Source: Thinopyrum elongatum (taxonomy: Eukaryota > Streptophyta > Magnoliopsida > Poales > Poaceae). From it: a stretch of DNA of 64,000 bases. The position numbers and the translations under genes were made by a program. Positions 24,064 through 34,853 of this stretch are shown here, piece by piece. The notes beneath the pieces are model-generated. The model saw nothing but the letters and a program-made list of their open reading frames with translations. It ran no database searches and was not told the origin of the DNA. The stretch covers positions 64,684,171 to 64,748,170 of the forward strand of contig CM022303.1 of assembly GCA_011799875.1 (NCBI GenBank), read 5' to 3'. Each line of letters starts with the position of its first letter. Position 1 is the first letter of the stretch.

Positions 24064-25426
24064 TTGATCTACAACGAAAACACAGGTTTCACTTAGACTT
24101 TGTTTATAATGAAAAAGCACTAGTGAATAAACAATTTTATTCTAAATTGCGGTCCCACTCAAATCAATATCTCTCAAAATTGATTGTGAGTGATTCAAGA
24201 CCCGTGTCTTGATTGTTCGCCATTGGTGTAACACCACTGATGACAAAAATCTTAACCGGTAGGCTAACTTGCCAATCACATCTCTATGTGACTCTTGTTC
24301 ATCTTTCGATGCGTGTGTTCCGAGCTCATGACGGTCATGCCTGAACGTCAAGACAACCAAGTGATCTTGCTGCGAGGTATCAACTCACCCGTCTCACACT
24401 TCTCTAATCGTTCGTACCCGTGTGACACAGCGCACCCCGAAAAGATAGGTGTCGTGACGGTGCTACACTTGGGAGAACACTTACTACTTGATATTTTTAG
24501 TGAGAGATCACCCTAATAAAAGCGACTACCGCGCAATCAAGAAGGGTGCATCAAGAGGGATAAACATCTCAGGCAATTCAAAATAGCATGATATGGTATA
24601 GCCCCTTCTGATGGAGAAGTCTTTTATTTCTTCGTCTTCGGCATTTGCATCGGTGTTCACCTTCGCGAAGATTGCCACCACCTTGTCGATGCACCAGATA
24701 ATATTGCTATCTCCATAGCGAATACAATAAATGCATTACTTAAGGTTGACACGCAGGTCATTAAAGTGACAATCATATGGCTCCAGCCATCATGCCGAAT
24801 CATGACACGCAGGTCATGTTAATTACATCATATAGTCATCTCATACATAATCAAATTGAATATGAGCATTGCTATACCACATCACATGCAAACCATCCTG
24901 CAAAACCAAGTTAGACGCCTCTAATCGGTTTATGCAAAATTTTATTTTACGTGGCTTCTAAGGTTTTGATTCAAACCGCAGCTACCAATGTTTATCATCA
25001 AGTATGATTATTCAAGTCGCTAGATTAACTTTCCAGGGTGTATGAAAACACGAGATAATAAAATCTTGAGTCCCATACTAAACTTCATCATACGCATGAC
25101 CCCCGTGCAGATCATATCTGCATTACCCTTTCATCTGTGAAATTTCATCTTTCCTTTAACTATGGTGGAACCCAAAGAACTGATAGCACTTCGTTGATCA
25201 CTCAAGATCGCGGATTGCCAGAACTTTGTGAAATTCCACCATGCCGTTTCAGGATCAGAAATACGCAAATTCTAGGGAAGCAACAAGAACATCGGGTAAC
25301 AGATTTCATCTGCCACCCGCATAAATAATTTCCAGCAATAGATCTCATCTACTCCAAAATTATATTATGCAATACCCATACATCTCCATGTATTCTAGAT
25401 CGTAACCTACATCTACGCATAGCCTG
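24064..25426 (-). other. Untranslated leader of element D
   Basis: About 1.36 kb between the primer site and gag without a credible gene. The part at 24550-24850 matches 1-300 of this window inverted, which ties E1 to this family. Several short upstream ATGs exist on the minus strand. Confidence 0.65.
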
Positions 25427-25439
25427 GCTCTTGATGCCA
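25427..25439 (-). other. Primer-binding site of element D
   Basis: TGGCATCAAGAGC on the minus strand, one base inside the 5' LTR. It is of the initiator-Met tRNA class with changes, and confirms element orientation. Confidence 0.75.
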
Positions 25440-25440
25440 C

Positions 25441-27562
25441 TGTAGAGGAACGCGACAGAAAATAAAAAAAATTGGTATAGCGAGCACGCCCAGGACCACT
25501 ATGGGGACTGCATACAAGGTTTGATCTGATCCGTACCGACTCGAAGCGCAGCGGAAGAAGAGTCGGTGTAGATAGTTGGTGCAGATCCCCGCAGCTAGGA
25601 TTTCAAACCTCCCAACCGCGAGGATGTACTCCCTCGTCGGACAGCCCTTCGGGAGGCGGTCGGACAGTCCCTCGGACGATGTCGCGGACAGCCCTTCGGG
25701 AGGACCCTCGAAACTCGAACGGAGACTCGGACAGCCCTCCAGGAGGACACTCGAACAGCCCCTCGGGCAAAAGGACCGAAACTACGACCTCTCTATGGGG
25801 TTGCACACATACGGTGTCAGCTATCCGGCAGGGCTTCGCCGTCCAGAACTAGTTCCTACCGGAACCCAGACAGCCTTTTGGCTCTACGAAACTCTTTTCG
25901 TGGGAGGGAGAGAAGAAGCCAGATAATGCATGGCATGTGTATGAGAGCAAAGGATTGAAGAGATGGCAGCCCTCACCTCCTCTATTTATAGGAAAGCCAA
26001 GGGGTAGTGTGCCTCCAAAAATTACCAAAAAACCCATGCATTAGGTCACACCCCATGGGCATTTAGGTCATAATGGGAGGCCATGTGGAGCTCCACCACA
26101 TGTGGCCGGCCACCCCTTGCCCCCCCCCCCCCCCCCACAAATGGGGTTCCTTCCCTTGCAAGCCTTTCCCTTCTAGAAGCTTTGAAAAGTCCTAAAAGGT
26201 GGCTCTCCAAAAATATCCCAAAAAGCACTTTCACTATTCACGACGACATTTTTCAGCGTCCGTTCGAACTAAAAATATTTATGTGGGCTTAGAACATTTC
26301 CAGTACCCACTAAAATAATTTTCAATGCGTTCTGAAACAATTCCAGATTAGCGATTTTCATCTGCGAAAAGCATCTGAAGTGGTTCCGGCAGCTCCGGAA
26401 CATTTCCGGTTTTCATCCCAGAAAATTCCAGAAAGTTTCCAGAATAATTCTGGCACCCTCCAAGAATTATCAGGGGCGTCCTGAAACCAATTTGACTTAA
26501 TGGAATACCCCGAAACAACTTTTCAGTTTCACCGAAACTCATCCGGGGTTCTCTCTGCGGAACTTTTCCGCTGTCCGAAACTTTTTCGGTGTCCGAAACT
26601 TTTTCGGTGATTTTCTCTCAGACTCCCTGTCTAGTATTCAGCAGATAGATGACCCTTAAGCGTATGACCCTATAGGTTCGGTGAAGTATAGACATGACCC
26701 GGAACCCCTTCTGATCAATGATCAACATCGGAGTCGTGGACACCCATATTGACCCCTATACCCACACGAATGAATATTCGAGTGAACCTCCAGTTGTCGT
26801 GTGCTATTCCTGTTGCTTCGTGATATGTTACAAACACCCGAGGTGAGTTATATTGCATCCCCGTGGATCAACAAATTTGTCCACTATGCAAGTTACCTCG
26901 TTACCGGTTTTGTTCTCTTTTCTCGTTTCCATGTTCCGGCATCCCAGTGATCAAATCACAATGTGTCTGGCCAGATGATGATGGATACCATTACACCGAG
27001 AGGGCCCGAGTATATCTCTCCATCGTCGGAGGAGCAAATCCCAATCTTGAGCTATCTCGTTACTTGCCATACATTTCCGTGAACCCGTAAGCCGCCGTAA
27101 TAGCCACCCAGTTACGGATGACGTTTAACAAACCCCAAAGTTCACGAAGCAAGCACGAAGAAACTTGATACTCTCATGGTCTAAGGAATTATGCAAACAT
27201 TAACTATCTCTGTGTTATTAACCATAAACTTGTAATGATTGAATCTCATAGCATAACATCAATTCGGGTTGATTCAACACAAGTGTTCTACCAACATTCT
27301 GCCCTCAAAAATTGCCAGCACATCCATGCCCATGATCAGGAAAACAGGATCATCATGCAATACTTGAGCCAGTCTTAGAGGCAAGACTAGGAATACATTT
27401 TACTGTTTATTATACCACACGTGCACATGAGTTTCCCTCCGAGCCTCGTGTTATTGTAGACTTGAGAATCATAGCAGTTATAGCATGGGACATAAACATT
27501 CATTACAAACTTTGGAGATACAAAATAACTGTTATTACTGCCTCTAGGGCATATCTCCTACA
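25441..27562 (-). repeat. 5' LTR of element D
   Basis: 2122 bp. It would drive transcription leftwards through gag-pol. It contains a TATAAATA box (25983-25990), the CCCGAAGGGCTGTCC repeat array (25640-25775, inverted here), and a poly-C stretch near 26122. It is paired with 17917-20066. Confidence 0.92.
25983..25990 (-). promoter_or_regulatory. TATA box of the element D 5' LTR
   Basis: On the minus strand TTTCCTATAAATAGAGG, a strong plant-type TATA box about 540 bases from the LTR end. Both family-D LTRs and the fragment at 6899-7521 keep it. Function is inferred. Confidence 0.6.
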
Positions 27563-27567
27563 TGTTC

Positions 27568-30500
27568 GTGATGATGGCATGAGTTGGGTTGTGGATTCAG
27601 GTGCGTCCTTCCACATCACATCACACAAGGAGTATTTCACATCTTACACTAGTGGTGTTACTGGCCAAGTGAGGATGGGAAATAATGGTTCGTCAGCAAT
27701 TGTTGGCAAGGGCTCTATATGCATTGAAACAAACACGGGTTGCAGATTGGTGCTCGATGATGTGAGGCATGTTCCCGATATAAGGCTGAATTTGTTGTCA
27801 GTAGGCAAACTTGATGACATCAAACATTCTAGTTATTTTGGTGAACGAAAATGGAAGCTCACCAAAGGCTCTTTGATTGTGGCTCGAGGAAGTAGGCAAG
27901 GTAATCTCTATGTGACTAAAACCAAGTTGTGCAATGAAGTGTTGAACATTGCTGAAAAAGACACTTCGGTTGAATTTTGGCACAAGAGGCTTGGGCATAT
28001 GAGTGAGAAGGGCATGCACGTTCTTGCTCGCATGGAGTACCTCCCTATGTTGAAAGGTATATCCTTGAAACCCTGTGCACATTGTTTTGCTAGCAAACAA
28101 CATAGGGTTGCATTTCGTACACTCCCTCCACATCGTGCAGAAAATGTTCTTGATATTGTGCACACTGATGTTTGCTCCATGACTGAAAAATCTCATGGTG
28201 GAGCATTATACTTTGTGACTTTTATTGATGAACATTCCAGAAAGGTTTTTGTGTATGTGCTGAAACACAAATACCAGACGCTTGAAGCCTTCAAGGAGTT
28301 CCATGCCAAAGTTGAAAGAAAAACTGGCAGGAAATTGAATTGTGTGAGATCAGACAATGGTGGTGAATACCAAGGTCCTTTTGAAAGGTATAGCAGAAAG
28401 TTTGGTATCAGGTTTGAGAAGAGTCCACCAAAGACACCTCAGCTCAATGGTCTTGCAGAGAGAATGAACAGGACACTCACAAAGAGGGTCACAGCTATGC
28501 TCTCTCATGCTCATTTACCTAATTCATTTTGGGCTGAAGCATTGATGAATGCTATGTATGTGGTTAACCTATCTCCCTCAGTTCCTCTTGCAGGTGATAT
28601 TCCTCAGAGAGTTTGGTCAGGGAAGGAGGTCTCATACAAGCACTTGAAGGTCTTTGGTTGCAGAGCATTTGTACATGTTCCAAGGGACGAGAGATCCAAA
28701 CTTGATAGCAAGACAAAGCAGTGCATCTACCTCAGCCAACCAAGTGAAGAGTTTGGCTACAGGTTGTGGGATCTAGCCAATAGAAAGATTGTGAGAAGCC
28801 GAGATGTGGTGTTCATTGAAGATGAAACAATAAAAGATATTGGGAAACCAGAGAAGCCAATGACCAACACACCTCAGGTTGACATGGATCCAATCCGTCC
28901 TCCTCTTGTGCATGACAATCATGGGGGAGATGATGACACTGAAGACAGTGGAGATGCAACTGATCAAGGCAGTACAAGTCAAAGTGACGAGCAGCCATCA
29001 AGTGATGATGATGATGATGATGAAGTCGGTAATGATGATGCTAACGAAAATCCACCTGATTCACCACCAGTGCAGCAGCAAAGAAGAAGTGAAAGAGGTC
29101 ACATTCCTTCTTCTAAGTATCCACCACATCAATATGTGTTGATGACAGATGCAGGTGAGCCCTCATGCTATGAGGAGGCAATGTCTGATGAGAACAAGGA
29201 ATAATGGTCAGAAGCCATGCAGGATGAAATGAAATCCCTGTATGAGAATGATACCTTTGAGTTGGTGAATCTGCCAAAGGGCAAGAAAGCACTCAAGAAC
29301 AAGTGGGTGTACAGAGTGAAGACTGAAGAAAACACCTCACATCCAAGGTACAAGGCCAGACTGGTTGTGAAAGGTTTCTGTCAGAAAAAGGGCATTGATT
29401 ATGATGAGATATTCTCTCCGGTGGTCAAGATGTCTTCGATCCGAGTTGTGCTTGGCATGGCTGCCACCATTGACTTGGAAATTGAACAACTTGATGTGAA
29501 GACTGCATTCTTGCATGGTGACCTAGAGGAGGAGATATACATGGAACAACCAGAGGGATTCATGGTTGCAGGCAAGGAGCACTTAGTTTGCAAATTGAAG
29601 AAGAGTTTGTATGGCTTGAAGCAAGCTCCTCGGTAGTGGTACAAGAAGTTTGAGTCTTTTATGACTGGGCTTGGTTACCATAAAGCACAATCTGATCATT
29701 ATGTCTTTATGAAGAGGTATGCCGAGGGTGACTTCAGTATTCTCTTGTTGTATGTTGATGATATGCTGATTGTTGGAAATGGCACAAAGAGGATTGCTCT
29801 CCTCAAGAAGGCATTGAGTAAATCATTTACCATGAAGGATTTAGGACCAGCTAAGCAAATACTTGGCATGAAGATCTACCGTGATAGATCAAAGAAGCTG
29901 CTTTGGCTCTCACAGGAAAGATACATTGAGAAGGTACTTGAAAGGTTCAATATGAAAGATGCAAAATCTGTTATCTCTCCGCTTGCAGGCCATCACAAAC
30001 TGAATTCAAAACAATGTCCTACAAGCAAGAAGGAGAAAGAAGAAATGAGGAAAGTACCTTACCAATCTGTTGTGGGCAGTTTGATGTATGCCATGCTATG
30101 CACTAGGCCTGACATTGCCTATGCAGTTGGAGTTGTTAGCCGGTTCATGACAAATCCAGGTAAAGCTCACTGGGAAGCAGTGAAGTGGATTCTCAAGTAT
30201 CTCAAGGGAACTTCTACATCTTGTTTATGCTTTGGAAGCGGTGATCCTGTATTGCAGGGCTATACAGATGCAGATTATGCAGGTGACAAGGATCGTAGGA
30301 AGTCCACATCTGGATACCTGATGACTTATGCAGGGGGAGCAGTGTCATGGCAATCAAGATTGCAGAAATGTGTTTCTACATCAACTACAGAAGCTGAGTA
30401 CATAGCAGCAGTTGATGCTGGCAAGGAAGTTTTGTGGATGAAGAACTTCTTGCAAGAGCTCGGCATGAAGCAAGAGAAGTATGTTCTGTTTTGTGACAGT

Positions 30501-30722
30501 CAAAGTGCTATTCATCTTGCCAAGAATTCAAGCTACCACTCTCGAACCAAGCACATTGATGTGAGGTACCATTGGATTCGATATGTTGTGAGTTCCAAGT
30601 TGCTGAAACTTGAGAAGATCCATACCAACGACAATGGTTCGGATATGATGACCAAGATATTGCCAAATGAGAAGCTACAAGCATGTTGCAAGGTAGCGGG
30701 CATGGCGGTGCCACCCTCATGA
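27568..30722 (+). pseudogene. E4 pol, right part, with two stops
   Basis: Resumes in the same frame after the nested element and its target duplication. In order: protease active site WVVDSGASFH (27583-27612); integrase zinc region with HKRLGH and CAHC (27982-28085); integrase core with HTDVC and SDNGGEY (28161-28370); an acidic linker with a run of aspartates (28998-29025); reverse transcriptase with YVDDMLIVGN (29750-29779); RNase H with CDSQSAIHLAKN near 30496. The frame ends at TGA 30720-30722. Stops at 29202-29204 (TAA, between integrase and RT) and 29634-29636 (TAG, inside RT) break it. Everything else looks intact, so this copy died recently. Confidence 0.92.
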
Positions 30723-30738
30723 GTCGGAGGGGGAGAAT

Positions 30739-31522
30739 TATTGGGATATCCTCCTCATGTGGGCTGTGAGGATATGACCATTTGAGGCATTTTAGGCAGC
30801 CCAAAGAGGTGCAGAAGCCCACTACCCATTAGGGTTATGACCTAGGGTCATTTTGGACTTTGCACATGAGAGGATGGGGATGCTTTACCCTCCATCCAGC
30901 AGCCACCATCAAGTGTGATGAAAATCAGTTCATCCTCCAAGGGAGAAGAAGAGAGAAAACCAAGAGAGCAAGGGAAGAAGAGGAAGATTGAAGGAAGAAG
31001 CAAAGGGAGCTCCTCCCCAAGGTTGTGATGGTCCAGATCCACTACCTTGTCTCCTTCAAGCTTCGGTTCCACCATCTTTGGTGAGATTGTTCCAATCCCT
31101 AGTTCTTGAGCCCCAAATCTTGTTGTGTTCATCCAAGATTCAGAAATCTTTATGTATGAGATCCTCTAGTGCTGTCTAGAGAAGAACTTGTTGTATCCCA
31201 CATTTGATAATAGTGGAAGAGGATTGGGTGGCTTCGGCCCGTGGTTTGTCCCCTCAAGTTGGGGGGTTTTCCACGTAAAATCTGGTGTCTCTTTGTTGAT
31301 GCTTGCTGCTGTCCAGAAAACTTACTCCTACCACAAGACACTAGGCTGAGGAGTGTCTTGCCTGCTGAGTAACATATTTGGCCTCCATATATGTTGTTGC
31401 ATATGTTTCCTTCCGTGCTAAGCAACGATCCTTGAGTTAGTACATGATGTGGTGCTGAGATTACTTGTTTCCGCTGCAGTTATCAGTTAACCACAAATGC
31501 ATTTGTGTGCTAATTCCCAACG
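30739..31522 (+). repeat. 3' LTR of E4
   Basis: 784 bp, directly after the polypurine tract. The first two bases are TA instead of TG and the last base is G instead of A, each a single change from the 5' LTR. This explains why the ends look irregular. Confidence 0.9.
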
Positions 31523-31527
31523 AGGAG

Positions 31528-31785
31528 CTTCTCCGAGGAATTTTGGGGCGTGGATTGGCAATAGCTGCACGTAGTAGAGATGCTTTTTATCTGAAGACTG
31601 GTTGGTGCAAACTTTTTAGTCTCTGAATATGCGGGTGCTTAGTACTTTCCCTTTGATGCTTTATGAATTGTGGCAAGCAAGAAACAATGTTGTCAAAAGT
31701 GAGACGATGCAGAAACCTTGTGAGGTAGCAAAAATGGTGTATCACTCTGTGATATTTAGTGGGCAAATTTACATCCTGGAGCTTC
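31528..31785 (+). repeat. Tandem unit B, right part
   Basis: Continues unit B after the E4 insertion. It aligns with 15470-15735 (ACTGGTTGGTGCAAACTTTT, then GCTTAGTACTT and so on) and stops aligning at GGAGCTTCA. Codon-like conservation between the copies is only partial. Confidence 0.75.
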
Positions 31786-32265
31786 AGCTCATCAGCCAAA
31801 ACGTATAGCCTAATGGAGTTTCTGTCTGCTAGCCACGACCAGTGTCGAGGCAACGGTGAACTGATGGGGAAGGCGGCTCGGGTAGGGTGGCGCACGACAT
31901 CGGCACCAGCCACGACCAGTGTCGAAGGATGGGTGGTGGGGACGAAAGGAGGAAGAGGAAGAGGAGGAAGAAGACGATGATCATAGAATTTGCCATCGAA
32001 AAAAAACAGGCGACTGGTTTATAGTTGCTCTCATAGTATCCGCTATAGAAATTGATAAAAGGCGGTATATATACGAAGGACTTCTCTCATGTCACTTAGT
32101 CACCAGATTGATTCATTTTCCTTGTAGCAAGGCACGAGCAATTAACTAGGGATTTTTCGCATCAAATCAATTTGGAAAGCGAGCCATTAATGCAATTAAT
32201 TAATTTTTTAGGAGTTAATTAGGCCTGCAAATAATTAGTAGTAAGGATTATTTGCAACCATATTT
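31786..32265. other. Unassigned intergenic DNA
   Basis: No recognisable gene. It holds two copies of AGCCACGACCAGTGTCGA (31832 and 31908), a GGAAGAGGA-type purine run (31946-31975), and AT-rich sequence. A 108-codon open frame on the minus strand (31587-31913) crosses into the tandem repeat and shows no domain I can identify. Confidence 0.5.
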
Positions 32266-32456
32266 TCTACTGTATAATAGTAGAGATTCTTTCCAAAATA
32301 ACCCATTATCTATCACTTGGCATTCATCCAGAATAAGTAGCCATCAACATTGTCATAACACAATCAATACCACCACAGGCGAAGACAATCGGTCACATGC
32401 CAATATAATCTTTAAATATTATTTCATCCCGTAGCAACGCACGGGTATTTAGCTAG
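32266..32456 (+). mobile_element. Small non-autonomous Helitron (putative)
   Basis: The 3' end is convincing: a hairpin CCCGT-AGCAACGC-ACGGG (32428-32445), seven bases of TATTTAG, then CTAG followed by T, matching the Helitron rule of a hairpin before CTRR with insertion next to T. The 5' end is proposed at TCTACTGTATAATAGTAGAG (32266), which begins TC as Helitrons do, but the preceding base is T, not A. At 191 bp it would encode nothing. Confidence 0.5.
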
Positions 32457-33479
32457 TAACTACAAAATCATTACTAAACTTTTCATGTATTCTATTGCCG
32501 GTGAGTTGAGATTTTAGAAGAAACTGGAATAAATTGTGGACAAAGTCCAGCTGTGCGTGTGTGGCCGCTAAGAAACCATGAAAATTCGACAGGAAAGTGT
32601 GTTGCTGTAGATCAAACATCCATGGAACTGATAATCTGTCTGTCCCATTAAGAACAATGCAAGCCCGGCAAAATGGATCGATTGTATCCCATGCAGAAGT
32701 GCTCATTTTTTGAGCCGAGTGTGTAAGGTGTGTCCCATTGATAACCGATCAGTATGTCCATCAGGAGAAGATGAATCCAGATAAGCGCTCAGTATGTCCA
32801 TTGGGAGAAGATGAATCTAGTTGTGTAGAGTGGAGGCAAGTATGTAATTCATCATTTGCTCCTTCCAAGTAATTAAAGAGCAGGGCAATATCATAGTACT
32901 CCCTCCTCCAAGAGAGAATACAGAAATGAAGTTATCCATCCACACAATTTGTCACCATGCATGAATCCAACTATCCAAGCACCCGGTCTTTAGACACTAG
33001 GTCGTTTTGGTTGTCTTTTAAGCTGAGTGTTCTTTGTCCGTAACAAGTCCAACTGGAATTGTTGACCTGGGGTCAAGATTCAGGAGGAGGCAACGTGCTT
33101 CAGTTCCTGGCAGCGTCTGGTATATATGGCTCTGACACTTGCAATATTTAAAGAGCATCTCCATTAACTCTGCAAGTCTGATGCATGATCAGCATATAAT
33201 AGTAGATTGTAGTTTAGAGCTAAACTACGATTCTAGGAAGGCATGCAAACATAGAAAATCAAGACAGTATGAAACATATGAAAAGTTTATATTGTAACCA
33301 CAGTATGGTACATACGAGAAATGAACTGAGGGCAGTGATTATTCTTCACATTCAGATAGTCTAACTAGTACCTCCGCTGATTTAGGGAGTTTAATTGCAT
33401 ACTTTGACTTGGGAAAACTGGATCCCAGTGAATTTGAGCTTAATGCCCACATCAACAGTGTACGATGAATTCCTTCATA
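32457..33479. other. Intergenic DNA with small duplications
   Basis: No clear gene. A 35-base unit (CAGTATGTCCATCAGGAGAA and following) is tandemly repeated at 32746-32780 and 32786-32820. An 85-codon open frame on the minus strand (32449-32706) has no domain I recognise, but its LFQFLLKSQL part recurs at 33892-33931. The stretch 33283-33330 resembles 34437-34490. Confidence 0.45.
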
Positions 33480-33702
33480 CTCCCTCCGTTTCTTTTTAGT
33501 TTGCATATAACTAACTTATAGAAAAAACTATCAACATTTACAAGGCCAAAGGGATGTCTTTAGATTCATTATGGAATGTAGTTTCATATTATGTATATTT
33601 GATATTGTAGATGTTGATATTTTTTTATACAAATTTGGTCAAAGTTTGTAAAGTTTGACTCGACACAAATCTTATATGCAGAGTAAAAAGGAACGGAGGA
33701 AG
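33480..33702. mobile_element. Stowaway MITE
   Basis: 223 bp from CTCCCTCCGTTTCTTTTTAG to AAAAAGGAACGGAGGAAG, flanked by TA on both sides (33478-33479, 33703-33704). Terminal inverted repeats and the TA target duplication are diagnostic of the Tc1/Mariner-derived Stowaway group, common near grass genes. Confidence 0.9.
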
Positions 33703-34063
33703 TACAATTTTATTGTATTATGGTCATGCTAGTTAACTCATGAGCTGCTACATTGATTGAAGTTTTGACTATCTACTATTGTTAGCTCTGCCTCTATATA
33801 TACTTTAGACCATTTACACCTTTTAAGTTGTGTGTTCCTTTGGTTGGTCCTGGTTATGGAGGGATGGATTAGACAGACATCTTCTATGCGTGTTGCTAGT
33901 GAGGTGAGATTTTAGAAGAAACTGGAAAAGAGATGTGAATAGTTATTGGTGCTCAAAGTGTGTTGGATGAATGATGGCATAATTTTTATTTTTATTTTTT
34001 TGCTCAAAGCAGTTAGGATAAAGACATAACTTTTGTGCTCTGGATGCACAATTTAATCAAGTA

Positions 34064-34317
34064 CTCCCTCTGTAAAGAAATATAAGAGTGAGTAGTAGCT
34101 CACTCGTATTTCACATGATAAAGTTAGGGCTTGCTCAATTTTGCTTTTACAGACTATGAATCAATAATTCTGTTTAATAACAATTCCCAAATGCGCTTGT
34201 GACTTATACTACTCTTTATTTTGCATGTTGTGTTGCCGTATCAGCACTTGTCAAGACAGAAATCAAGTTAGTAGTAGTAGTAGTGATCTAAAAGATCTTA
34301 CGAAAGTTTAGAGGGAG
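34064..34317. mobile_element. Stowaway MITE with internal extra sequence
   Basis: Starts CTCCCTCTGTAAAGAAATAT and ends TTTAGAGGGAG, with TA at 34062-34063 and 34318-34319. The ends are of the Thalos type, but the middle (about 34100-34270) does not fold back as these MITEs normally do. This suggests an insertion into the MITE or a chimeric copy. Confidence 0.75.
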
Positions 34318-34319
34318 TA

Positions 34320-34853
34320 GTGTTTTGTCATCAGACATGCAAACAGCAGGATGTAAAGTTTCAAATGGAAAGCAAAGTACATTTTCCAGACAGAAAACGA
34401 GAATAACCGATCAAGACAAGCCATCCTTGATACAATCTACAAGCTTGCATGGTAATCACAGAATGGTACATACAAGAGAAAAGAACGGGACTAATTTAAC
34501 TCATAACGGCGAAGGAACAACGAAGGGGCACACAGAACATCTCGCTCACAGACCAATCAAACTTCAATAATAACATCAGCCGATTGATGATCATAAAACA
34601 ATAATACAGAAAAGAACCAAGACGAGGAATGTGTACATTACAAAGGAAACTAGGTTCTTCTACTTTAACATCCGTGTCCTTGGGTGTTTTTCCATCTTCC
34701 AAGATTTTCGTTGCCGCTAATTTACACCCATGAGAACTCCCCAACTCTTCCAGAAAGCGGTTTGAAGATCATATACATCGCTAACCAAACTATCACTCAG
34801 GAACAAATATGATGTTGAATTTGTCAGGCTTTGCTTACAGAGCAAACCGAAAA
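34320..34853 (-). other. 3' flank and likely 3' UTR of the LIMR gene
   Basis: Lies directly downstream of the TAA of the gene on the minus strand. It is T-rich on that strand, with no other open frame of note. The end of the transcript cannot be placed: no canonical AATAAA is obvious, though TTTTATGATC and TATTATTG stretches occur at 34565-34605. Confidence 0.45.

Larger units (their letters stand above)
17917..27562 (-). mobile_element. Near-intact Copia retrotransposon of family D, nested in E4
   Basis: A 9646-bp minus-strand element with LTRs at 25441-27562 (5') and 17917-20066 (3'). The primer-binding site is at 25427-25439, gag-pol runs from 24063 to 20098, and the polypurine tract next to the 3' LTR reads GCAAGTGGGAGTC on the minus strand. 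Target duplication TGTTC occurs at 17912-17916 and 27563-27567. It sits inside the gag-pol of E4, so it is younger than E4. Only two stops interrupt about 1320 codons, which makes it the best-preserved element here. Confidence 0.95.
16158..31522 (+). mobile_element. Tork/TNT1-like Copia retrotransposon (E4), split by a nested element
   Basis: A complete plus-strand element with two 784-bp LTRs, a primer-binding site, gag-pol and a polypurine tract (GGAGGGGGAG, 30726-30735). The five bases before it (AGGAG, 16153-16157) are repeated after it (31523-31527), a clean target-site duplication. The two LTRs show about a dozen differences by eye, so the insertion is fairly young. Between 17917 and 27562 it is interrupted by a second Copia element in inverse orientation. 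Three stops break its polyprotein. Confidence 0.92.
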
